Made by a program: the position numbers and the translations under genes
Part shown: piece by piece, positions 1 through 6,324 of the stretch
How the letters are laid out: each line of letters opens with the position of its first letter
How positions within the stretch are numbered: position 1 is the first letter of the stretch
Source of the DNA: an uncultured Bacilli bacterium
Lineage (GTDB): Bacteria > Bacillota_I > Bacilli_A > RF39 > UBA660
Direction: 5' to 3'
NCBI GenBank assembly: GCA_944363695.1
Contig: CALVUW010000057.1
Location: forward strand, 1-7,548
Length of the DNA: 7,548 nucleotides
Notes under the pieces: generated by a model
The model's database searches: none
What the model was told of the DNA's origin: nothing
The model's input: only the letters and a program-made list of their open reading frames with translations

Positions 1-19
1 TTTGATACATTACTATAAA

Positions 20-48
20 TTGATATAAAGTGGTGGTGTTTTTATAAC
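20..48 (+). promoter_or_regulatory. Candidate upstream promoter for rpsF operon
   Basis: TTGATA at 20-25 and TATAAC at 43-48 are separated by 17 bases, each one mismatch from the sigma-A consensus boxes. This could be a second, distal promoter for the rpsF operon. Chance matches are common in such AT-rich DNA, so it is weaker evidence than the promoter at 87-115. I see no coding sequence in 1-120. Confidence 0.35.
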
Positions 49-86
49 TTTTTTCGTAAAAAACCTAAACTCAAATATAATAAATC

Positions 87-115
87 TTTACTTTCTTTTT
101 TTTATTTGCTATAAT
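87..115 (+). promoter_or_regulatory. Sigma-A-type promoter of rpsF-ssb-rpsR
   Basis: A -35 box TTTACT (87-92) and a perfect -10 box TATAAT (110-115) are spaced by exactly 17 bases. A TGC just before the -10 gives an extended -10 (TGn). Transcription should start near 121-123, giving a leader of about 60 bases that opens directly with the hairpin at 123-139. Confidence 0.78.
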
Positions 116-122
116 AACAAAC

Positions 123-181
123 GAGTATTTCGAATACTCCTTACCTATTATTAGGTCTTATGTCCAGAAGGAGGTGGAAAG
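123..181 (+). promoter_or_regulatory. Structured rpsF leader, possible S6:S18 autoregulatory site
   Basis: Three pairings are visible. The first is a 7-bp hairpin, GAGTATT/AATACTC (123-129 with 133-139). The second is a 5-bp hairpin, ACCTA/TAGGT (143-147 with 152-156). The third is a 6-bp long-range pairing of CTCCTT (137-142) with AAGGAG (168-173), which is the Shine-Dalgarno sequence itself. The long-range stem and the first hairpin share bases 137-139, so they exclude each other. An rpsF leader that binds the S6:S18 complex is known in many bacteria and carries a conserved CCG trinucleotide. No CCG occurs here; the nearest is TCCAG at 163-167. Autoregulation is therefore inferred from location and structure only. 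Confidence 0.5.
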
Positions 182-469
182 ATGAACAAGTATGAGATCA
201 TGTTTATCGTAAAACCAGATTTAGAAGAAACTGTTATTAAAAAGGAAGCAGATTCCCTAAAAAAGGTTTTAACGGATAAGAAAGTAAAAATGATCGAGGA
301 AAAAGCTATGGGCCAAAGAGAATTAGCTTATGAAATTAAAAAGTATAAAAATGGCTATTATTTCTTATTTGTAGTAGAGGCTCCAGCAGAAGCAACTGCT
401 GAATTTGATCGTTTAGCACGTATTAATGAAAACATTTTACGTCACTTAATCGTTCGGGTAGAAGATTAA
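182..469 (+). CDS. rpsF: 30S ribosomal protein S6
   Basis: This is ribosomal protein S6, which binds the central domain of 16S rRNA as a heterodimer with S18, encoded two genes downstream. The 95-residue length is typical of the family. The N-terminus MNKYEIMFIVKPDLEE is the characteristic first beta strand of S6. The motif ENILRHLIVRVED near the C-terminus matches the conserved INENILRHLxV segment, and GQRELAYEIKKYKNGYYFLF (residues 44-63) is the conserved core. The ATG at 182 follows a very strong AAGGAGG (168-174) at a 7-base spacing. It is the first gene of a three-gene operon, with ssb starting 13 bases after its stop. The leader before it may carry translational feedback control by S6:S18. 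Confidence 0.97.
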   Translation: MNKYEIMFIVKPDLEETVIKKEADSLKKVLTDKKVKMIEEKAMGQRELAYEIKKYKNGYYFLFVVEAPAEATAEFDRLARINENILRHLIVRVED

Positions 470-482
470 GAAAGGAAGAGGT

Positions 483-962
483 ATGAATAAAGTATTTTTA
501 ATAGGACGCCTTGCTAGAGATCCTGAATTACGATATACAGGTAGCAATACACCAGTAGCTACTTTTACAGTAGCTGTTAATCGTACATTCACGAATCAGG
601 CAGGTGAAAGAGAAGCTGATTTTATTAACTGTGTAATTTGGAGAAAACAAGCTGAAAATGTGAAGAACTATTTAAGCCAAGGTAGTCAAGTAGCAGTAGA
701 AGGTAGAATTCAAGTACGAAGCTATGATGATCAAAATGGCCAAAAACGTTATGTAACAGAAGTAGTAGCTGATAATGTAGAATTTTTAGGTTCTAAACGT
801 GATAATGTTGGAACTAAAACCTCTGTATCTGCTACTAACGATGTAACACCATATAGTTTTTCAAATGAAGCGCCTACTCCAACAGGAACTGATGTTTCAA
901 ACAATCCGTATGCTGACTTTGGAGCAAGTATTGAAATCAGTGACGATGAATTACCATTTTAA
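483..962 (+). CDS. ssb: Single-stranded DNA-binding protein
   Basis: SSB coats single-stranded DNA during replication, recombination and repair, and recruits partner proteins through its C-terminal tip. Residues 1-106 form the OB-fold domain: MNKVFLIGRLARDPELRYT, then FINCVIWRKQAENVKNYLSQGSQVAVEGRI, with conserved aromatic residues for base stacking. Residues 107-153 are a low-complexity acidic or polar linker. The last six residues, DDELPF, are a clear variant of the canonical DDDIPF tip. The length of 159 fits Bacillota SSB. The start at 483 has the purine-rich AAGGAAGAGG just upstream. The position between rpsF and rpsR is the conserved arrangement. The intact tip indicates the main replicative SSB rather than a phage or plasmid paralogue. 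Confidence 0.97.
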   Translation: MNKVFLIGRLARDPELRYTGSNTPVATFTVAVNRTFTNQAGEREADFINCVIWRKQAENVKNYLSQGSQVAVEGRIQVRSYDDQNGQKRYVTEVVADNVEFLGSKRDNVGTKTSVSATNDVTPYSFSNEAPTPTGTDVSNNPYADFGASIEISDDELPF

Positions 963-976
963 AAGGAGGGAAAATA

Positions 977-1192
977 ATGGCTGAAATGTACCGTAAAAAG
1001 AAAAAGGTATGTTTAATGTGTACAGGAAAAACTGTTGATTACAAAAATGTAGATACATTAAAAAAATATATCAATGAAAAAGGAAAAATCGTTCCACGTC
1101 GTGTGACTGGAAACTGTGCTCGTCATCAAAGATATATTGCTAATCAAATTAAAAGAGCAAGAGCAATTGCTTTATTACCTTATACTAAGTAA
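977..1192 (+). CDS. rpsR: 30S ribosomal protein S18, zinc-binding type
   Basis: This is the S18 partner of S6 in the small subunit platform. The 71-residue protein has the conserved blocks VDYKNVDTLKKYINEKGKIVPRRVTG (residues 20-45) and RARAIALLPYT near the C-terminus. Cys12-x2-Cys15 and Cys47-x2-His50 are an intact four-ligand set, as expected of the zinc-ribbon (C+) form of S18. The B. subtilis protein, from memory, lacks these ligands. The ATG at 977 lies 6 bases after AAAAGGAGGG. The alternative Met4 at 986 is less well placed. The TAA stop at 1190-1192 lies inside the 5' arm of the terminator hairpin, so translation finishes where the terminator begins. Confidence 0.97.
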   Translation: MAEMYRKKKKVCLMCTGKTVDYKNVDTLKKYINEKGKIVPRRVTGNCARHQRYIANQIKRARAIALLPYTK

Positions 1193-1216
1193 ATGGAAGA
1201 ACCATTTACTTTTTTT
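1187..1216 (+). terminator. Rho-independent terminator of rpsF-ssb-rpsR
   Basis: A perfect 9-bp stem, AGTAAATGG (1188-1196) with CCATTTACT (1202-1210), encloses the loop AAGAA. It extends by one A-T pair (1187 with 1211) and is followed by a T run through 1216. The 5' arm overlaps the last codons and stop of rpsR, so ribosomes finishing rpsR could affect folding. The T run also supplies the first two bases of the -35 box of the next promoter. Confidence 0.88.
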
Positions 1217-1243
1217 GAAAAAAAAATAAAAGTAGTATATAAT
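1215..1243 (+). promoter_or_regulatory. Sigma-A-type promoter of DHH-rplI-dnaB operon
   Basis: TTGAAA (1215-1220) and a perfect TATAAT (1238-1243) are spaced by exactly 17 bases. The -35 box matches the consensus at five of six positions. Its first two bases are the end of the terminator T-tract, so terminator and promoter are physically joined. The predicted start near 1250 gives a leader of only about 17 bases, mostly the AAAGGAGGT ribosome-binding site at 1254-1262. This promoter probably drives everything to 7454. Confidence 0.8.
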
Positions 1244-1266
1244 AGTAATAGGTAAAGGAGGTCAAT

Positions 1267-2259
1267 ATGAAAATAGTAGAACAAAAGCGCAATTTGAAAA
1301 AGAAATTCAAACAAGCAAAAAACATTTTCATTATGGCTCATAAGGATTTAGATTTAGATGCCTTAGGTAGTTCTATTGGTATGTATTTTATGTTAGAAAA
1401 AATGCATAAGAATTGCTTTTTAATTATAGATGATAAACGCCATGAATTAGGAGTTGAAAAAATATTACAAGAGCTTGAAGGATGTCTTCACATTATTACA
1501 AGTCAACAGATTGAAGAAAATTTATATATTAGATCACGTAAAAATTTATTATTAATTTTAGATACTAATAAAGAAGATTTAATACAAAGTAAAGAAGTAC
1601 TAGATTATTTTGATGAAGATATCCGTATTATCATCGATCATCATGATTTGGGTGATACTTCTATCACAGCTGATATGCGGATTATTGATAATGAAACTTC
1701 TAGTACTTGTGAAATGATTTGTAATTTAATCGAAAGTTATCAAATAAAATTAGAGCCTTACTATGCCACGTTAGTATTATCAGGAATTGTTTTAGATACA
1801 AACAATTTCACTTTAAAAACGACGGCAGAAACATATTATGCTGCTTATTATTTAACCAGTTTAGGTGCAAGTCCTAGAAAGGTTCAGTATTTATTGAAAC
1901 AAGATATTAAAGATTATACAGAAAGACAAAAAGTTATTACTAATGTTGATATTATTGATGAACGAATTGCCGTGGCTAAAGGTAGCCCTTATACGATTTA
2001 TCATAAAGAAGAGCTAGCTAAAATAGCTGATACCTTATTGTTTTTTAATGATATAGAAGTATCTTTTGTTATTGGAAAAACAGCTGATAAAACGATTGCT
2101 ATTAGTGGTAGAAGCTTGGGAAAATATAATGTGGCTACTATGTTAGAACCATTAGGTGGCGGTGGCGACAAAATTGGTGGAGCTGCAAAAATAGAAAATA
2201 GTACAATTGGCAAAGTAGAGCAAAAATTACTACAAGTAATCAAAAAACAGGAGGGTTAA
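1267..2259 (+). CDS. Soluble GdpP-like DHH/DHHA1 phosphoesterase (probable c-di-AMP or pApA hydrolase)
   Basis: This Mn-dependent DHH-family phosphoesterase resembles the catalytic half of GdpP, the membrane c-di-AMP phosphodiesterase usually encoded before rplI in Bacillota. Metal-site motifs are intact: AHKDLDLDALGS (His25, Asp29, Asp31), ILDTN (Asp99), DHH (124-126) and SGIVLDTNNF (Asp177). The DHHA1 domain carries ISGRS (Arg282) and GGGG at 297-300. The usual GGGGH is GGGGD here, with Asp301 in place of His. The protein has 330 residues with no membrane segment, PAS or GGDEF domain, whereas GdpP has about 650. The start is secure, with a promoter, AAAGGAGGT at 1254-1262 and ATG at 1267, so this is not an assembly fragment. 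Substrate is inferred: c-di-AMP, pApA or another small nucleotide are all possible. The rplI ribosome-binding site lies in its last codons. Confidence 0.88.
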   Translation: MKIVEQKRNLKKKFKQAKNIFIMAHKDLDLDALGSSIGMYFMLEKMHKNCFLIIDDKRHELGVEKILQELEGCLHIITSQQIEENLYIRSRKNLLLILDTNKEDLIQSKEVLDYFDEDIRIIIDHHDLGDTSITADMRIIDNETSSTCEMICNLIESYQIKLEPYYATLVLSGIVLDTNNFTLKTTAETYYAAYYLTSLGASPRKVQYLLKQDIKDYTERQKVITNVDIIDERIAVAKGSPYTIYHKEELAKIADTLLFFNDIEVSFVIGKTADKTIAISGRSLGKYNVATMLEPLGGGGDKIGGAAKIENSTIGKVEQKLLQVIKKQEG

Positions 2260-2260
2260 T

Positions 2261-2701
2261 ATGCAAGTTATTTTTATAAAAGATTTAAAAGGAACTGGTA
2301 AAAAAGGCGAAATTAAAGAAGTTAAAGATGGTTATGCTGAAAATTTTTTACTAAAAAAGGGCTATGCTGTTGTAGCCAACCCTATTAATTTGCAAAAATT
2401 GGAAGAAGAAAATAAGAAAAAAGCTTCTGAAGAACAAGAAAAAAAGCAACAGGCTGTACAACAAAAAGAATCTCTAGAAAAAGTAATTTTGACTTTTAAA
2501 GTAAAAACGGGAGAAAAAGACAAGGTGTTTGGTAGCATTAGTGTTAAACAACTAAAAGATGCTTTAAATGATTTGGGATATACTATTGAAAAATCTAAAA
2601 TTGCAATTCCTCAAGCACTTACTTCTCTTGGATTTCACACAATTCAGGTTGAATTATATAAAGATGTTTATGCGAAAGTCAAAGTTCATTTAATAAAATA
2701 G
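2261..2701 (+). CDS. rplI: 50S ribosomal protein L9
   Basis: L9 binds 23S rRNA near the L1 stalk and helps maintain reading frame. The N-terminal domain is clear: MQVIFIKDLKGTGKKGEIKEV followed by the signature DGYAENFLLKKGYAV (residues 23-37). A charged Lys/Glu/Gln-rich stretch at about 46-72 is the long connecting helix. The C-terminal domain contains KVFGSISVKQLKDAL, matching the conserved LFGSIT motif, and ends with VKVHLIK. The 146-residue length is normal. The ATG lies one base after the DHH gene's stop, and its AGGAGGG ribosome-binding site is inside that gene's 3' end, so the two are probably translationally coupled. The order rplI-dnaB is conserved in Bacillota. Confidence 0.97.
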   Translation: MQVIFIKDLKGTGKKGEIKEVKDGYAENFLLKKGYAVVANPINLQKLEEENKKKASEEQEKKQQAVQQKESLEKVILTFKVKTGEKDKVFGSISVKQLKDALNDLGYTIEKSKIAIPQALTSLGFHTIQVELYKDVYAKVKVHLIK

Positions 2702-2713
2702 GAAGGTGTTTTT

Positions 2714-4063
2714 ATGGCTTTAAAAGAATTGCCTCACAATTTAGAAGCTGAAGAAAGTGTACTAGGTGCTTGTTTCTTATCGACTAACGCTTTAAATGTT
2801 GCCATAGAAAACCTAAATGAAAATTCTTTTTATGATCAAAAAAATGCTCTTATTTTTAAAGCTTTAAAAAATCTTTGTGAACAAAAAGTACCGATTGATT
2901 TAACTACAGTTACGACTGAATTAACCAAATTAAATCATCTAAGTGAAATCGGCGGCGTTAATTATTTAACAGAAATCATTAAATTTGTTCCAACCGCTGC
3001 TAACGTAGAATTTTATATACAGGAAGTTAATAATGCTGCTATTTTGCGTAATCTGATTGAAACGGCTACGGATATTGCTACTTTGGGATATAATAGTGAA
3101 GAGTCTGTTAATGATATATTAGATAAAGCAGAGCAACGAATTTTAACGATCTCTAAGACTAGAAAAAGTAGTGAATTTCGTAGTATTCAAGAAGTCTTAA
3201 TAAAAACTCAAAATGATTTGGAGCAATTAGCAGCTACCAAGGGAGAAATAACTGGTATTGCTTCTGGTTGGTATGATATTGATAAAATAACAGCTGGATT
3301 ACATGAAAATGAATTGGTTATTATTGCCGCTCGTCCTGGTATGGGAAAAACAGCTTTTGCTCTAAATCTAGCTACTTATGTAACAACGCATTCTGACAAA
3401 ACGGTGGCAGTATTTAACTTAGAAATGGGTGCTGAGCAACTTGCTAATCGTATTGTATCTTCCTTAGGCCAAATTGAAGGTTATAAATTACGTACTGGAA
3501 AGATGCTTAATAATGATTGGAAACGTTTTAATGAAGCGGTTAGTCAATTAAGTAATGCTAATTTATATATAGATGATACTCCTGGTGTTAGTATTGGAGA
3601 AATTAGAGCTAAATGTCGTCGTTTAGCATCTTCTCCAAATGGATTGGATTTAGTTATTATCGATTATCTACAGTTGATTTCAGGTGGTAAAAATTATGGA
3701 GCTAATCGTCAACAAGAAGTAGCAGATATTTCAAGAAACTTAAAAACATTAGCTATGGAATTACATATTCCCGTTATTGCTTTAGCACAGTTATCTCGTA
3801 ATGTAGAAGGTCGTGAAGATAAGCGCCCGATGTTATCAGATTTAAGAGAGTCAGGATCTATTGAACAAGATGCCGACTTAGTAGGTTTTTTATATCGCGA
3901 TGACTATTATAGTAAAGAGGCTAAAAATGATGCAACTAGTATTAGTGAATTTATAATTGCAAAACATCGTAATGGTCCACAAGCTACAATTCAATTACTA
4001 TTTAAAAAAGATACATCTACATTTTTAAATATGGCTCGTCCCGACAAAAAGGAGGTAGAATAA
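2714..4063 (+). CDS. dnaB: Replicative DNA helicase DnaB (DnaC in Bacillus nomenclature)
   Basis: This hexameric 5'-3' helicase unwinds DNA at the replication fork and recruits primase. The N-terminal domain opens with LPHNLEAEESVLGACFLS, the standard DnaB start, and spans about residues 1-150. The RecA-like ATPase domain contains Walker A ARPGMGKT (206-213, Lys212), FNLEM (motif H1a type), Walker B with Asp317 in DLVIIDYLQL, AQLSRNVE, and the DLRESGSIEQDAD segment. The C-terminal FIIAKHRNGP and LLFKKDTSTFLN are conserved motifs near the DNA-binding and arginine-finger region. The 449-residue length is normal, with no intein interrupting the ATPase motifs. The ATG at 2714 is preceded by AAGGTG at 2703-2708. 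The stop codon is followed immediately by the GTG of the peptidase gene. Confidence 0.98.
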   Translation: MALKELPHNLEAEESVLGACFLSTNALNVAIENLNENSFYDQKNALIFKALKNLCEQKVPIDLTTVTTELTKLNHLSEIGGVNYLTEIIKFVPTAANVEFYIQEVNNAAILRNLIETATDIATLGYNSEESVNDILDKAEQRILTISKTRKSSEFRSIQEVLIKTQNDLEQLAATKGEITGIASGWYDIDKITAGLHENELVIIAARPGMGKTAFALNLATYVTTHSDKTVAVFNLEMGAEQLANRIVSSLGQIEGYKLRTGKMLNNDWKRFNEAVSQLSNANLYIDDTPGVSIGEIRAKCRRLASSPNGLDLVIIDYLQLISGGKNYGANRQQEVADISRNLKTLAMELHIPVIALAQLSRNVEGREDKRPMLSDLRESGSIEQDADLVGFLYRDDYYSKEAKNDATSISEFIIAKHRNGPQATIQLLFKKDTSTFLNMARPDKKEVE

Positions 4064-5563
4064 GTGAATATAAAAACAATTGTTACAACTGTGGTTGCAG
4101 TTATTATTAGTGCGATTATTTTATTATATAGTCCTTCTACAAAAGCACTAGAACCAAAACCAGTCTATCGTGTTTATTTAGCTGGCAAATCTATTGGATT
4201 AATAGAAGATAAAGATGCTTTAGAACAACATATTGATACGGAACAAGAAAATTTGAAGGAACAATATGATGTTAGTAAGGTGTACGCTCCAGAAGATTTG
4301 AAAATAGTACAAGATATTACCTATGATGAAAAAATATCAACAACTCAAGAGATGTATGAAAAAATAAAAGATGTCGAACCGTTTACCATTAAAGGCTATG
4401 CTATTACGATAAAAGGTGTTGAAGTAATGACTGAAACAGAAGAAAAAACAATGACACCTGATCAGACGATCTATGTACTTGATAAAGAAGTATTTGAAAA
4501 TGCAATGGATAGAACAATTCGTTCCTTTGTAAGTAGTGAAAATTATGATAATTATTTAAATAATACTCAAGCTGAAATTAAAGATACTGGTACTATTATC
4601 GAAAATATATATATAGAAAACAAAATTATTGTAAAAGAAGCAAATATTCCAGTAACCAATACAATTTATGAAAACGAAGAAGACTTAAGTAAATATTTAT
4701 TATATGGTACTTCAGATGCACAGCAGACTTATACAGTGCAAGATGGAGATACATTAAGTGATATTGCATTTAACAATAAATTATCGAATCAGGAATTCTT
4801 AATAGCAAATCCTAATTTAAAAGATGAAAATAGTCTATTATATACTGGCCAACAAGTAACAATTAGTATTATTCAACCGCAGTTTAGATTAGTAGAAATT
4901 GATCATACTGTCTTTTTACAAGAAGAAAATTATGAAACAGAAGTAAGATATGATAATACAAAATTAGTAGGAACAGAAGAAGTAATTCAAAAAGGAGAAA
5001 AAGGTTTGAAACGTGTTACTTCTAAAGTGCAAAAGGTAAATGGTCAAACTGAAAGTTCTGTAATTGATACCTCTGCAACTGAAACAATAAAAGAAACTGT
5101 TAAAGAAATTATTGTTCGTGGTGGAAGACAGCCAAGTTATGGTTATAATATTACTGGCAATACGACTATAGAAGGATATTGGAAATGGCCAACTGTTATA
5201 CCATATACTATTAATAGTTCTTATGGTTATCGTTGGGGAACTTTACATGATGGTGTTGATATTGGTGGTGCATATGGTTCACCTATTTATGCTGCTAATA
5301 ATGGTATAGTGGTTGATTCAAGTTACAAGTATGATAATGGTCAATATATTATTATTAATCATAACAATGGTTATTACACAATGTATGCTCATTTGTCAGC
5401 TCGTTATGTTAGTATTGGCCAAAATGTTAGTATTGGCCAAGAAATTGGTGCCATGGGACAAAGTGGTTATGCAACCGGTACGCACTTACACTTTGGTCTA
5501 TTCCAAGGTTACCCTTATCGTAGTGGTTCTAGGTCTTTACAGCCGTTAAGCCTGTTCTCGTGA
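4064..5563 (+). CDS. Secreted or membrane-anchored LysM-G5-M23 cell-wall metallopeptidase
   Basis: This is a probable peptidoglycan endopeptidase acting outside the membrane. An N-terminal hydrophobic segment (about residues 5-24) serves as signal peptide or anchor, followed by a charged region of about 190 residues that I cannot assign. A LysM peptidoglycan-binding motif follows at about 222-268 (TYTVQDGDTLSDIA), then a G5-like domain at about 272-353. The C-terminal M23 (LytM-type) domain runs from about 373 to the end. Zinc ligands are present: His395 and Asp399 in LHDGVDIGG, and His476 in THLHFGL. Catalytic-type His443 (YAHLS) and His474 are also there, so it should be active. The start is GTG, directly after the dnaB stop, with AAAAGGAGGT 7 bases upstream. 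Its exact bond specificity cannot be read from sequence. Confidence 0.9.
   Translation: MNIKTIVTTVVAVIISAIILLYSPSTKALEPKPVYRVYLAGKSIGLIEDKDALEQHIDTEQENLKEQYDVSKVYAPEDLKIVQDITYDEKISTTQEMYEKIKDVEPFTIKGYAITIKGVEVMTETEEKTMTPDQTIYVLDKEVFENAMDRTIRSFVSSENYDNYLNNTQAEIKDTGTIIENIYIENKIIVKEANIPVTNTIYENEEDLSKYLLYGTSDAQQTYTVQDGDTLSDIAFNNKLSNQEFLIANPNLKDENSLLYTGQQVTISIIQPQFRLVEIDHTVFLQEENYETEVRYDNTKLVGTEEVIQKGEKGLKRVTSKVQKVNGQTESSVIDTSATETIKETVKEIIVRGGRQPSYGYNITGNTTIEGYWKWPTVIPYTINSSYGYRWGTLHDGVDIGGAYGSPIYAANNGIVVDSSYKYDNGQYIIINHNNGYYTMYAHLSARYVSIGQNVSIGQEIGAMGQSGYATGTHLHFGLFQGYPYRSGSRSLQPLSLFS
5406..5440 (+). repeat. In-frame tandem duplication within the M23 domain
   Basis: The 17-base sequence ATGTTAGTATTGGCCAA occurs at 5406-5422 and again at 5424-5440, a period of 18 bases. 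It encodes VSIGQN followed by VSIGQE (residues 449-460). M23 proteins usually have a V-x-x-G-x-x-V-x-x-G-x-x-I-G pattern here, so the protein repeat fits the fold. The near-identical codons suggest a recent duplication or sequence homogenisation. Confidence 0.8.
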
Positions 5564-6324
5564 AATTAACAGTTTTAACTAGTGGTTCTAAAGGAAATTG
5601 TTCTTGTTTACAATGTCCTTCAGCAACAATTTTAATTGATATTGGCCTAACATATCATCGATTAATTAAAGACCTAGAAATGCTTCATTTAACAATAGAT
5701 GATATTGATGCTTTGTTGTTGACTCATACTCATAAGGACCATATTTTAGGATTAGCAGTTGCTATAAAACATTCTCATTTTCCTATTTATATAACCGAGG
5801 AAATGTATCCCGAGATTAAGGATATAATTCCAAAAGAGCGAATAGAATTTTATCAGCCAGTCTCTACCCATATTGCAGCTGTATCTATTCAAACAATTAG
5901 AATTTCACATGATGCTCCGGGAGCAGTCGGATTTGTAATTGAAAGCAATGATCACAGTTTAGTATATATTACTGATACAGGCTATATTCATAAAAAGTAT
6001 TTTCCGCTATTAAGTAATAGAGAAATTTATTATTTAGAAAGTAACCACGATGAGAAAATGTTAATGGATGGTCCTTATCCTTATGTTATCAAACAACGAA
6101 TCATTAGTGATGAGGGTCATTTATCAAATGAAACTGCCGCTGGTTATTTAGAATCATTAGTAGGAAATAAAACAAAATACATTATTTTGGCACATTTAAG
6201 TGAACATAATAATACAGCAGAGTTAGCATTAACAGCGGCAAGAGAACATTTAGCTCAAACAAGTTATCAGCCTAAAATTATTGTTGCAAATGCTCAAGAA
6301 ATTAGCGAACTGGTGGAGGTATAA
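5560..6324 (+). CDS. walJ: WalJ/YycJ-family metallo-beta-lactamase-fold hydrolase
   Basis: This metallo-beta-lactamase-fold protein belongs to the YycJ/WalJ group, probably a phosphodiesterase or exonuclease. YycJ homologues have been linked to DNA repair and to coordinating replication with cell division, but its biochemical role is not settled. It starts with KLTVLTSGSKGN, the family's beta strand and GSxGN turn. The metal motif THTHKDH gives His56, His58, Asp60 and His61. Further likely ligands are His117, Asp139, His187 (in DEGHLSNE) and His212 (in LAHLSEHNN). LESNHDEKML (159-168) is typical of YycJ. The length of 254 is close to the family's usual size. GTG at 5560 overlaps the peptidase stop by four bases (GTGA), and no convincing Shine-Dalgarno precedes it. 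The walRKHI genes that normally precede walJ are absent. Confidence 0.92.
   Translation: MKLTVLTSGSKGNCSCLQCPSATILIDIGLTYHRLIKDLEMLHLTIDDIDALLLTHTHKDHILGLAVAIKHSHFPIYITEEMYPEIKDIIPKERIEFYQPVSTHIAAVSIQTIRISHDAPGAVGFVIESNDHSLVYITDTGYIHKKYFPLLSNREIYYLESNHDEKMLMDGPYPYVIKQRIISDEGHLSNETAAGYLESLVGNKTKYIILAHLSEHNNTAELALTAAREHLAQTSYQPKIIVANAQEISELVEV

Noticed and set aside
34..65. Possible terminator of an upstream gene, from a T run followed by an A run
   Set aside because: The pairing is almost entirely A-T with a mismatch and a bulge, and there is no GC-rich stem, so I do not call it a terminator.
2001..2243. Open frame on the minus strand, 80 codons
   Set aside because: It lies wholly inside the DHH phosphoesterase gene, which has clear family motifs. 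The translated product is low-complexity and hydrophobic with a proline run, and it has no independent promoter evidence.
5313..5549. Open frame on the plus strand, 78 codons, in another frame
   Set aside because: It overlaps the M23 catalytic domain, whose zinc ligands fall in the other frame. The alternative translation is a Val/Leu/Ile-rich artefact.
5521..5590. Direct repeat TAGTGGTTCTA at 5521 and 5580
   Set aside because: Both copies encode Ser-Gly-Ser in two unrelated genes with similar codon choice. At 11 bases in AT-rich coding DNA this is likely coincidence.
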